A stretch of DNA of 64,000 nucleotides from Allacma fusca (lineage: Eukaryota; Arthropoda; Collembola; Symphypleona; Sminthuridae). Below are positions 1 through 10,855 of this stretch, piece by piece. Under the pieces are notes generated by a model. That model did no database searches. It worked only from the letters and a program-made list of their open reading frames with translations, and was not told the origin of the DNA. The stretch is from contig OX359247.1 in assembly GCA_947179485.1 (NCBI GenBank), forward strand, positions 34,572,801 to 34,636,800, given 5' to 3'. Both the position numbers and the translations under genes were made by a program. Position 1 is the stretch's first letter. Every line of letters begins with the position of its first letter.

Positions 1-705
1 GTAATACTATTCTGCTATAGTATATACCGTAGAAAAGTTGCCAAATAAAGTAGCAGGAATTAGGATGCAGTTGTGGATATAGCCAATAATATTTTCCTTG
101 CTAAGAAATACAGTTTTATTTAGTTCCTTATTTGCCTGTTAGTACTTCTTCAAATTCTGTTTACTTTTCGACGGTTTTAAAATAGTAATTTGATTGAAAT
201 TATTTGTAGTCGTAAAAATAAATGATATTGGAATACTGATCCTCATCAATCATTTACACTTATCCTGCCTGCAAAGAAAATCTTGGCTGTAAACTCCTGA
301 ACTATAAATTACGACTGAGCTTAATCTAAGTTTTTGACACAATATTTAAATGATCTGATTGAGTACAATAACAATTAATACATTGTATTATTACAAATAA
401 AACCCCGTGTGCAGTGTTGTGTATGAAATAAAATTTTTAATCATTAATATCGAAATAAACAAATAATACATTATATTTGCAGCCAAGTTGCTGTTTTGAT
501 TTTGAGTAAGGTGTACGGGAGTACACGTGAGCAATCGAAAGTGATGGTTTAGGTAAAATATCATAAAATTTAGTTTTTTTAGTTTAGTAAGCAGGCACTT
601 TTAAGTTACATACTTTCGTACATGTCATGCAATCATTCTTAAGACTTTTTATTGCTTTTAAAGCACCAGCTTGGAAGAAAAATCAACTCGCCGGTCGTCA
701 AACCA
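1..705. other. 3' flank of the PANK4 gene, no gene seen
   Basis: AT-rich sequence downstream of the PANK4 stop codon, with no reading frame I can support. It should hold the 3' UTR of PANK4, which is transcribed leftward, and then intergenic sequence up to the window edge. Confidence 0.6.
648..653 (-). terminator. Candidate poly(A) signal of PANK4
   Basis: TTTATT on the plus strand reads AATAAA on the minus strand, about 53 nt after the PANK4 stop. The position suits a short 3' UTR, but hexamers are common in AT-rich DNA. Confidence 0.4.
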
Positions 706-3700
706 TTACATTTCGTACTTAAAAACTATGCTAAAAATATCCCCGCCAAGTCTCTTCCCTAACCAGACATTTTTAATAACTGCAAGTTTGATGACTTCGC
801 AACCGAAATCCGCATTCAGGTTTGTGTGAATAGCTCGTCCCATGCCCTCAATTATAACCAGGTCAACTTGTTTCCGCTGGACGAACTGATTGAGCTGCTG
901 GTTTACCCGTGAAAGGTCTAAACATGGTGACGATTGTCCATTGGAAATCAAATGAAGTTTATGATTCTGGAGGCTATTTCTTATAATTGAACACTTTTCA
1001 CTTATCTGCTCCAAAACGGGGAGCATCTCAGCAAATGTCATATCATTTAGGGCAGGGTTAGTATTTGCGGAAATTATAACCTGGAAAAGAAACAAAACCG
1101 TTTAACTTGACGTGAGAGACTTAAGTTCTCAAATGCTCTTACATTCAATAGAATTTTTTCGACTAAGAAAAAAGAATGATTACTTCGGTTCCCCGCTGAA
1201 GAAACCATCGAACTAAGGGTAATGCCCCCAAAACAAAATCATAGCCAGAATTATCGACGAAAATTATGACACATTTGTGTGGTGGTCCATTTTGAATCCG
1301 GTCTTTCCATGCGTCTATACCGTCAATCAACCACGGACGCGACTGTAGTTTATTTCTAGCATCAGCAAATCCAAAATTATCCGGACCTTCTAGTATTTGC
1401 GAGACTTCTTTAGCACCCCAATCGAAGAAATTGCCTGCCAGCAAACCTGAGCGAGAAATAAAAAATAACATATATTTCTAAAGATTGTCGAATTATCATG
1501 AATTCAATAAATTAATAATTAGCTCCTGATTAACAATTATTATTGCCAGCATCGAACTGGTTAGTAAAAGATAATACTTTTCTGATGAGACATTAAAACA
1601 TACCCTCAATAAGCTCGAGTACTGGATCGTCTAGCGTGTCCAAGTACTGTATTCTGGCTTCGAATTCTGAAATAGCAACACTATTCTCAAGCTGCTTTTG
1701 AGCCAAGTAAGGGTCAGGAAAGTCATACTCTCGCAGTGTTTGCTCAATTGTATCAAGCAAAGACCGAACACTCAAGGTCCCGTAGGCAAAAGGATATGTC
1801 TTGAGCAGCTGAAATCGAGCAAGTAACTTCTGGCGGCATCGTAAAGCACGGTCAAGTGCACTTGGTGTATTTTGCTGCGATTCGATGGCACGCATTGGTA
1901 CTTTGTCTATCCAGGCTGTAATAATTAATATCCAGGAAATAAATCCCATGACAATTATTTAAAAAATCACAAAAAATACAAAATACTACAATCTGTATTT
2001 AATACTTACCCTGAAAACATTGGAGCCAATAATCCCGAGCCTCGGCATCAGATGAAAGATCAAGGGTGTCAGGAGTATAGTCACATGAAGATTTCAAAAG
2101 TGGAAAAAATCCAATAGGTTCCAATTTGTCTATTTCTAAGCGTTCTATACTACTCAAAATGTCGGAAGACCCAGGACCACCTAAAAATATCCGAAAATAC
2201 ATTTTGAGAGACACTGAAGGTAATATCCAAAAACATTTCAAACGACTTGTTTTTATTGTACTTCCATCTCTAATTATTTTAGAACTTACTCGCACATAAG
2301 TGACCACTGGACCCAATGAAATTCTCCGCCCAAGAACCGTCCTGCTCATCCTCCATACCAATTAAAAATGCCCCAATTGCACCCACATAGCCCTCATGTC
2401 TCAAAAACAATCCCTCCACCTCTCCCTTACCCCAGAAATTGACACTAAAAGTAATAGCACTCATACTCACAGGGTGATTCCTCAGGAAATACCCCCCAAA
2501 ATAAATTTTCTTCAGTCCGTACCTCAGTGCATACAGACTAGATATTTGACCGATGTCATTCGCTATGGTGAACAACAAGGACCTGACCAGATCAGCCTTA
2601 TCAAAAGTTTTATCAAGCATACACTTCCCAAAACTAGACGCCACAGTGTCCCCCTCCAAGCCCAACTTAGTCAAGCTCCCAGCATAAATGTCCTGGACTA
2701 GCATATCCACATTCCTATGATCCCCGATTTCCGCCAAATCCAACAACTCATCAAAGGACGTTTTCCCCGTGAGGAGTGATCCCAAGCCCCAGAAGGTCCC
2801 TCCACCCGTGGCAGTCCCTCCAATTCGATTATACTGCTCCTCCGAGTCCACCTTCAGAATGCTCACCCCCGACCCAATGTTAACAAGCAAGTACGGGAAA
2901 ATATTCCGGGTCGGTCTTTGAAATTGATACTCCTTGTTCTTCCGGGTCTTGTCATACTTGAAAGCCTCATCCGACACATTCTTCAGGAGGAAATTTGAGC
3001 CCTTGATCAAGCATGTCATTTCATCTTCCTTATCCACTTCTACACTTAATTTTTCCTTAATTAAGTTCGTATACTTGTGCGCTCCTCCACCTATCAAAAT
3101 AACCCAAAAAAACAAATTACACACTCTTCAAAAAATATCATCGAATCCCAGCTTCACCCTAAGTTCATCCTAAAATTCCAGTCACTATCTCCATTTCCCC
3201 TTAAGAATGAAATGCTCTAAAAATTTGTATAACACATTTGTCATTACACATTTGTCATTACACATTTGTCATTACACATTTGTCATTATACATTTGTCAT
3301 TGCAACTTTGTCATTACACCATCATAACCCCCAAATACCCTTATTCATGTCTAAAGCTTGATGATTCTTAATCCATTTATTCCTACAGAACTATTTTCAT
3401 AGAAAGCTCTTCCACAATGACCTTTGTACTTCCATTAACTCCATACGTACACACAGTTTTAAAGTACATGACCTTTGCACCCTCTTGAAATATTAAAGCA
3501 TTGCTCTTGACATATGTGACTTACCCGTAGCTTTGATAATTTTATTGTCATTTCCCACAAGGTTCGTCCTGATGAAGTTCAAACATTCCTCAATAACTCT
3601 CGTTTCAAATTTTATAAAATGTAGTCTCGGATTTTCCCAATTTTCGTACTCGAATTTCGGTGATGACTCTTCCTCACTTCCATTTGATTTGGACGGAGAG

Positions 3701-3912
3701 GTTGGGGACAGCTCAGGTCCCTGCTCATCAGGGTGTTTTAGAGTGACTCGTCTGTGGGAAACAGTAGAAAAATATGCGATTTTTGTCAATGACCCCCCAA
3801 TGTCAATAGCAAATCTTCTGGCATTGGACAAATTCCGAAACACTTCCGTGTAGTCATGCAGAGGTAAACTGGCAATCCGGTCGGAATTTTTACTACTAAC
3901 TGGACCTTCCAT
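706..3912 (-). CDS. PANK4: Pantothenate kinase 4 / 4'-phosphopantetheine phosphatase (PANK4)
   Basis: Coenzyme A pathway protein with an N-terminal type II pantothenate-kinase fold and a C-terminal DUF89 metal-dependent phosphatase. Six exons join in phase: 3912-3525, 3090-2290, 2180-2010, 1915-1604, 1446-1184, 1080-706, giving 769 aa (human PANK4 is about 773). Kinase landmarks are the first nucleotide loop [11 protein letters not shown] (about residues 34-44), [10 protein letters not shown] (198-207), the [14 protein letters not shown] loop near 224 and [15 protein letters not shown] near the domain end. The phosphatase half has [19 protein letters not shown] (metal-binding Asp/Asn) and [12 protein letters not shown]. 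The start ATG at 3912 opens exon 1 and precedes the kinase fold by about 33 residues. Glu152 and Arg217 occupy the kinase catalytic positions that are Val and Trp in the mammalian pseudokinase, so kinase activity may be kept (inference). Identification is strong across the whole length; splice ends are inferred. Confidence 0.95.
3232..3315. repeat. 14-bp tandem repeat in PANK4 intron 1
   Basis: Six tandem units of acacatttgtcatt. The first four are identical and the last two carry substitutions. It lies in the intron between PANK4 exons 1 and 2. Confidence 0.9.
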
Positions 3913-4829
3913 GATAATCTTCTTTCTCCTTATAATTATTATAAGGAATCATTCACATTTAATTTACTCTCAAAGAATTGAAATTCCTCATAATATTTTG
4001 TTAATTTGTCCGTTTCTACTTGAAGAGCAAGTCACATTTAAATGCTAAGGGAAAAACTGAAGTTTTTACACAGTTACTTACTATTTATTATTTACTATTT
4101 CCACACTTTCAATTTAACGCTAGACACAAATTCTACACATCACGTACGGAGAGATCTCAGACTTGTGTGGCGCCTTTTAAAAGGCACATGAGTTTGAGCT
4201 TTGAGCATTAGAATTGCTACTCGCAATCAGTACTTTCACAAGTACTTTTTACCTATGTATGTGTGTACATACGTTCATCCAATACAATCATGTATTTCTG
4301 CTGTTGTTATCATATCATCAGTGTGCCTTTTTTGTAAGGCATCTCTAAATACTAGGAGCCATTTTCACAAAACGTACAGATTTTGTCGGAGTCGTAGGTG
4401 AAGGGACAAAATGGACTAGGTGCCTTTTTGATTAAATGACAAAATAATATATAATACAAGAAAAGTTTCAGTAAATTGTAAATGTAAATTGTGTATGCAC
4501 TTTACAGAGTGTTGTAATATAATTTAAAACGCGTATTGCCCATATATCAAATATTCCATTCCCCAAATTTCTGCAAAATTCTAACTTGGGGTTTATTGTC
4601 CTAGATCAAAATTTGGGGTCGGAGGGAACAAATGTGTGACGCAAAACTGGGATATTTTTTATGAAGATTATTTTTTTTCTAGATGTTTTAAAAATTAGAA
4701 GTAATGCAATGGCATGAAATTATTAGATCTGTAGGATGGAGAGATCCTCAAGTGCAAAATGGTCTAGATTATAGAAGCCACATTGAAATTAAAATTAATC
4801 ATTTTACGCAGAGCTAAATGCTAAGAATG
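3913..4829. other. Upstream region of PANK4, no gene seen
   Basis: Presumed promoter and 5' UTR of the leftward PANK4 gene, then intergenic sequence. A motif near 4385-4422 (gtgaagggacaaaatggact) resembles sequences at 7715 and, inverted, at 7909. The short open frames here show no recognisable protein. Confidence 0.5.
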
Positions 4830-5072
4830 ACAGTGTAATTCCAATTAGCCTTAAAAATGTAGGCAGATATTTCCAATGAGTCTTAAGAATTTAGGCAGAT
4901 ATTTCTAATCAGACTTAAAAGTTTAAATAAGGTAAATATTTCCAATGGGTTTGAAAATTTTAAATAAATATTTCCAGTGGGTCTTAAAATTTTATATAGA
5001 TATTTACAATGGGTCCTAAAATTTTGTCCAGATATTTACAATGGATCCTAAAATTTTGTCCAGATATTTACA
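4830..5072. repeat. Degenerate ancestral units of the minisatellite
   Basis: Imperfect units of about 32 bp built on the pattern atatttccaatgggtcttaaaatttt. Similarity to the core array rises towards the right; the units at 4977, 5009 and 5041 are each 32 bp, one A short of the 33-bp core unit. Confidence 0.85.
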
Positions 5073-5717
5073 ATGGATCTTAAAAATTTTATCCAGATAT
5101 TTACAATGGATCTTAAAAATTTTATCCAGATATTTACAATGGATCTTAAAAATTTTATCCAGATATTTACAATGGATCTTAAAAATTTTATCCAGATATT
5201 TACAATGGATCTTAAAAATTTTATCCAGATATTTACAATGGATCTTAAAAATTTTATCCAGATATTTACAATGGATCTTAAAAATTTTATCCAGATATTT
5301 ACAATGGATCTTAAAAATTTTATCCAGATATTTACAATGGATCTTAAAAATTTTATCCAGATATTTACAATGGATCTTAAAAATTTTATCCAGATATTTA
5401 CAATGGATCTTAAAAATTTTATCCAGATATTTACAATGGATCTTAAAAATTTTATCCAGATATTTACAATGGATCTTAAAAATTTTATCCAGATATTTAC
5501 AATGGATCTTAAAAATTTTATCCAGATATTTACAATGGATCTTAAAAATTTTATCCAGATATTTACAATGGATCTTAAAAATTTTATCCAGATATTTACA
5601 ATGGATCTTAAAAATTTTATCCAGATATTTACAATGGATCTTAAAAATTTTATCCAGATATTTACAATGGATCTTAAAAATTTTATCCAGATATTTACAA
5701 TGGATCTTAAAAATTTA
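5073..5717. repeat. Homogeneous 33-bp minisatellite (19 identical units plus a partial)
   Basis: Nineteen successive copies of a 33-bp unit (starts atggatcttaaaaatttt, ends atccagatatttaca) run from 5073 to 5699 with no differences that I can see. A partial unit follows, then a diverged tail. Because 33 is divisible by three, the array stays open in more than one frame and yields artificial 11-residue peptide repeats (MDLKNFIQIFT). I do not treat these as protein: there is no splice context, no flanking conserved frame, and the older 32-bp units would break them. Array length may be limited by the assembly. Confidence 0.95.
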
Positions 5718-5765
5718 AGTAAATATTTCCAAAGTTCTTACATTTTGGCGAATATGACGTTTTAA

Positions 5766-7482
5766 TGACTCTCAAGATGAAATTAACGGCTTGTGTTTGT
5801 AGTTATTATTTTAAGAAGCAATCAAAATTTTATAAAAACGTTTTAATTTGTTCATATACAACGACAATCCTCCATATACATAATTATGTACAGATATGCT
5901 ATGGATTGAGTTTAATTTTTGAATCCTTCATCTTTAAAAAGTTTATTTTTGCTTGTCGCAAGTCTCTAATTTTGACTTTTAGTAGACGATATCAGGGGGA
6001 AAGTTAGTACAAACACATATATACGTATGTACATATAGTATCTGCAAACATGTACATAATAGTTGCAGGAGTGAGCCATCGAAAGCTTTCTATAATGTTT
6101 ACTCTTCTTGAGATATGACAAGGACAGACATTTACGGAACAAACAGGAGTATGGAATTAGAGATATCTAATTGTATTGGAAGTCATTATAGGATGCAGAC
6201 ATATGTACAATCGTTTAAGAATTTCTAAAAGAAGCAGAACTTTCCCGTCGACCTTAACGGTATTGATTTAGTGGGGCTTCTGCTGTTAGTTCCTAAAAAT
6301 ATCTGCACAAATGATGTTGTAGTTCGGTGTTACTAGTTGTTATATATAGTCTTAAAAATAAATACAAGATGGGTATATAAGTAATGGAATTTGTTGTCAA
6401 TTTGCTTTTTTACTGTGGCTGAACGCAGCAGTGACGAAAAGCCAAACACAGGATTTAACATTTTTACTCGCTACTAGTCCAGCGTAAGCACATGCCCATT
6501 ACATGGTCAATGTCGTCTGGAGTCAATGAAACAAAAACTCTTAAAAACAAACGTAAATAATTGTTTTTTGAGAAAACTGAAGTTTGAAGATTTTGGCAGA
6601 CTGCTTTTTTTTCCTGTTTTGAGCTTGTACATTTATTTTTATTATTGATTTTATAAATTTTCTGATATTTAGAAAACCGTTTTAGGTTTAGTAATTTTTT
6701 TATGCAATAATTATTTTGACCCTTCAGTATGAAAATAATAGCATTGTAGTTTTTTTTTTAAAACATTATTATTAAACAAGATTGTTAAACATTGAACTCG
6801 TTAAACGGCTATTACTTTACTACACTACTCAAAAACCGGCTAACCTACTAATTAGTTTACCATACTTATTCAAATGATTTTTTTAAACGGTTATTTCAAA
6901 AATGTTTTTTTGGCAACCCACGTTTTTAAAATCCAATGCCATGTGTCACGTCACAAGTCCTTCAAATATCAAACTTCCATACTTCCATACACTGAAAATT
7001 GGTTAAAAACTGATGGCCATAAAAATTTCATTTTAGTTCTTTCCCCATCACCAACATATTAATATTCTGTTGAAGTTCCATAGAAAATTCACTATTCTGT
7101 TCTATCCATACCGGTTTTTCTCCCACAAAAATGACAACTTCACTAACATGTCAATCTGACTCAAATGAAATATTATTACTATAAACAATTTTTATGCTCA
7201 GATGCACTTCAAAGAAAAACATGACATGCATGGTTTGGAGTTTATTATATCTTGCTTAATCCTTAACTTGAACGTTTTTAATTTATATATGTGCGAATTT
7301 AATATGGGATAATTTACCAGCCCAAAGTCGAACTAAATAACATCAAACACAGTTTAACTTTTGCGGATTTCTGAATTGCAACGTCAAGTCCCGGGATAGT
7401 ATCAAAATGAAGGAGGATCAAGCTTTGAGAAAACTTGGCAGAAGAGCCGCCCGACTTTCACCAAACGAAATTCAGTTTTAGT
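5766..7482. other. Intergenic, no gene seen
   Basis: AT-rich sequence between the minisatellite and the candidate first exon of the tetraspanin gene. A short frame at 7407-7481 (MKEDQALRKLGRRAARLSPN...) ends at a stop just before the tetraspanin start and could be an upstream ORF or chance. The right end should include the tetraspanin promoter. Confidence 0.5.
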
Positions 7483-8999
7483 ATGAATGTTTTCTGTGAG
7501 ACGTGGTACTGTGGTCTAGCATTCTGGTTTTGGTTAATATTCGTAAGCAAATAAGTAACTCATCTAATTTCATTTATCCTAACTTGCGTGTTTACAAATT
7601 AAAAAGTAATTTTAAAGTTCAATACAGTTGACGCTCTCTCTGTGACATTATGCGTCCAAACATTTTTGCCCGTATAATAAAAATGTCCTTGTAAAGGGGG
7701 TACCATATTGTCATCGTCAGTGAAGAGGAAAAATTGACTAGGTATATTTTCGATTAAAAGCAAAATGCTCTACATGCAATTTCACGCCAATCAAAATTGA
7801 CTGTATAACATTAAAAATTAGAAGAAAAATTAACTACGGAAATCTTTCACAGTCAAACAGACTACTTCTTATGTCCCATTTTTGTCACCATAACTTTCAA
7901 CATGCGTCTAGCCCATTTTGCCTCTTCGCCGACCATAAATACTAGAGAGAGCTGACTGATAATTACTTTCCAAAAGGTTAGATAACGGAGGTTATTTCCT
8001 GACTGCAGTTATCGGGACATACACTTATGTACATGATGATGTCATCCTTCACGTACCTCGTACAAACCCTCCCGTTTGACCTGCTGGCGAAATCCTGTCT
8101 TATAGCGTTTTTGTCCTGCATTCTCTACACGACATGTCTACCATTGTTCTACGTCCTGACTCGTTACGAGAGGAAAGAAACCATATTTGCTGTGAAAATG
8201 CTTGTAATTTGTATGGTGATATTTCTCCTGGCATTCACATCTTGTATGCTGCTCATCTTTTACGAGCTGCCAGATACTGATTCGTACCACAAGCACTACC
8301 TAAGACTAATAATTAGGTCCTACCACACCCCTTCCGATGACCACTACGCCATGTGGTTTTATGGTATTCAAGAGAACCATGTAAGCCACCAGTTTTTCCT
8401 TTCCCTACAGTCTTCTGTTACAGATTTTTGCTAATATAATCACATTCCCACCTTACAACCTACAACAACAGGCCTTACTGAAAATTTTAAAATGTGGTCC
8501 ATTAATATATTCTTACCATAATATTTTTAGCAATGTTGTGGTTTTTACGGACTCGATGATTATGACATCATTGCGAATCATACGAATGGCATTCGATCAT
8601 CTTATGCGGATGATTTGTGCAATTCAAAGACCTTGCACCTTGTGAGACAGGGTTTATTTATTTATAAACGCTATTTAATTACGTATCAACAAATTGTATG
8701 CGTGTATCCTATATGAAAGGAACTCACACAAATTATAAACCTTTTTTTAGCCCTGCTTGGAAATTATTATGGAGAAAATTGATTTCATTACCGTTAGCAC
8801 ATACATCATTACTTCAATTATCATGGGAATGACAGTCTTAACGGGGATATTTTATGCAGTGAGCTTTGTGGCCATCATTGAGCAACCTATTGTGATTTTG
8901 ACGGATAAAATATACATCAGATCAAGTCAGCAGGATATTCTTAAGGCTTTCCCTGAGATTGATTCTGAAGAGGCTATCAGCGTCAGTTCATCTAATTGA
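7483..8999 (+). CDS. Tetraspanin family membrane protein
   Basis: Four-pass plasma or endosomal membrane protein that organises membrane microdomains. Exons in phase: candidate exon 1 at 7483-7542, then 8009-8380, 8531-8641, 8751-8999; 263 aa, a normal tetraspanin size. Exon 1 (MNVFCETWYCGLAFWFWLIF, donor GTAAGC) would provide transmembrane segment 1. Exon 2 carries segments 2 (around LLAKSCLIAFLSCILYTTCL) and 3 (around KMLVICMVIFLLAFTSCMLL), joined by a short charged loop. The exon 2/3 junction creates FYGIQENHQCCGFYGLDDY, the family hallmark CCG motif opening the large extracellular loop. Further loop cysteines are in DDLCNS and PCLE, the latter just before segment 4 (STYIITSIIMGMTVLTGIFY). 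Exons 2-4 are secure as tetraspanin. Exon 1 is a weaker choice, made on phase, hydrophobicity and topology. Family subtype not assigned. Confidence 0.82.
7715..7933. mobile_element. Candidate small inverted-repeat element in tetraspanin intron 1
   Basis: The left end (cgtcagtgaagaggaaaaat, continuing tgactagg) matches, as an imperfect inverted repeat, the right end at 7909-7933 (ctagcccattttgcctcttc, continuing gccgac). A related motif stands alone at 4385-4422. This suggests a non-autonomous DNA transposon of about 220 bp. No target-site duplication was confirmed. Confidence 0.35.
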
Positions 9000-9777
9000 C
9001 ACAAGTGTATTTGTAGGTTTTGACTTGTATTGTGACGTATCTCATTGGTTGTAGTGCAATAACAGCTTTTGAGACCACTAATCAGTTGACTTTTCCCCCC
9101 AAAAGTTACATTTTTACGTGTACATAGTAAATAGAGTTCATTTTTACGCCTCTGGGCATCAAGTAAACAAATGTATTTAATTTGTATATTTTTGTGATGC
9201 GCCACGTTTTTAATGCATTTAAAATTTTGTTGAATTTTGATTTCATTACATTAATAATAATTATTCACTCCGATTCTACAACACAAATAACGTTCGATGC
9301 TAGCGACTTACATGCTTGCCTTTCCTTGAAGAATGGAAGTCTGCAGTCTCTCCAAACCCATACACGTTTAATTCTCATACACTATAGGTGTATCTACATG
9401 TTGAGAGCTTGAGAAGAACAGTGGATAATTATTTGGATTTATACACATCCATATATATGTACGTACGGACGTATACTTATTGTTAGTACTTGACGATATT
9501 CTGTTTTCTATTTTCAAGCCTAGACTGTGAGAAGTCAGAAGAAATGTCAACAGCTGATAATATTCTCATATAAATAGGAGTTATCTGCCTATCAGTTGAC
9601 TAAATGTACTTTACCCATTAATTGATATTATCTTGGATACTGTATCTTATTGTTAGTGAACCTGAGCACCGCGATGAATTGCACAATGAAAATGCTTCTC
9701 TTAATTTAACAAAAGAGGAATAATATTTGTATAAAATTGAAAGAGGCTTTGTATTATCTAGGAACAGTTGAAGTTTA

Positions 9778-9783
9778 AATAAA
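9778..9783 (+). terminator. Candidate poly(A) signal of tetraspanin gene
   Basis: AATAAA on the plus strand, about 780 nt after the tetraspanin stop. Weak evidence, since the hexamer is frequent by chance. Confidence 0.25.
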
Positions 9784-10031
9784 TAGAGAAAGTTATGGAA
9801 GAAGTAGAAAAGAAAGGGATCACTTGTACTTCTAGTGAACCGTAAAGGATGAAAATTCCCGGCTGATTACGGTGTCATTACTGACAGGAGTCTAATCTTC
9901 TAGATTAAATTTGTGATATTGCTAAATACGGTACTTAAGGGGAATTTAAAAGTAAATATGCTTTTTGTAATGATTAGTCGATGAGACACAGAAAGTCTGA
10001 CCACGGAAAGTGTAGATGGAATAAATAGCAT

Positions 10032-10037
10032 TTTATT
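10032..10037 (-). terminator. Candidate poly(A) signal of the ZC3H4-like gene
   Basis: AATAAA on the minus strand, about 820 nt past the stop codon at 10856. I saw no clearer hexamer nearer to the stop. Confidence 0.25.
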
Positions 10038-10855
10038 CTTACAGTAATAATAATTATCTCATCATATTTTCAATATCTAAACAATGATAGTACAATAATA
10101 ATAATAATAAGTTATGTACATACGTTAAAGTTTCTTCGAAGATGACACATACAATTTGTATTATAATTGTTATTATGTATGCCAGAATTATTTTCTACAT
10201 GAAGCATATAATTATTACATAGAATGGAGTTACTTATTACTGTAAATATCAGCGTTTCTGTAATATACGAATATGACGAGTAAACAAATAACGACATAGT
10301 TACAGCAATCACACGATATCATTTAGGATGTACATAGTTTGTATGCATATAATAATTAACATGATATAATTTCTCGGAATACAAATTTCAAAAATTCATT
10401 CAATATCATTAATATTAAAGGCATGGAGCAGATGTTAGGATGATAATGGTTGAATGACAGTAAGTTTTTTCGTACTAAAGATAATAAGTATTATTAATGT
10501 ACTCAGAATCATACAAGTCTTCAAACGTAACTTATGTGGTAATTTTTCATTCATAATTCAACGTGTTTACTTCAAATGATGATGTGTAGAAAATCAGGCT
10601 TGTAATAACTAATTTCCTCCTACACTGAAAAATTCTAATTTCTAGAGTCAGCAATTTTATGGTATGGTAAGCTTACTTATCTAGCAACTATGTGTATTAG
10701 CTTTTCCTAACACTGTTTTTACATTAATGATAAAACCTTTAAACTATTATATAGTAGTACCAAAAGAAAAAGTTTTATACACATATGATTCTCAATGTGT
10801 ATGATCCTACGACTACTTACACATTTTAGCGTTACAATATAGTTCAAATTTCGCT

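Larger units (their letters stand above)
9000..10855. other. Convergent 3' region between tetraspanin and ZC3H4-like genes
   Basis: Contains the 3' UTRs of the rightward tetraspanin gene and the leftward zinc-finger gene. There is an (AAT)n tract near 10090-10110. No supported coding sequence. Confidence 0.5.

Noticed and set aside
3232..3315. CRISPR-like regular repeat
   Set aside because: Fourteen-bp units with no spacers, inside an intron of a eukaryotic gene; an ordinary tandem repeat.
5041..5765. Two long overlapping open frames with perfect 11-residue repeats
   Set aside because: They are translations of the 33-bp minisatellite. The frame is open only because the unit length is a multiple of three; the flanking units of 32 bp break it and there is no splice or start context.
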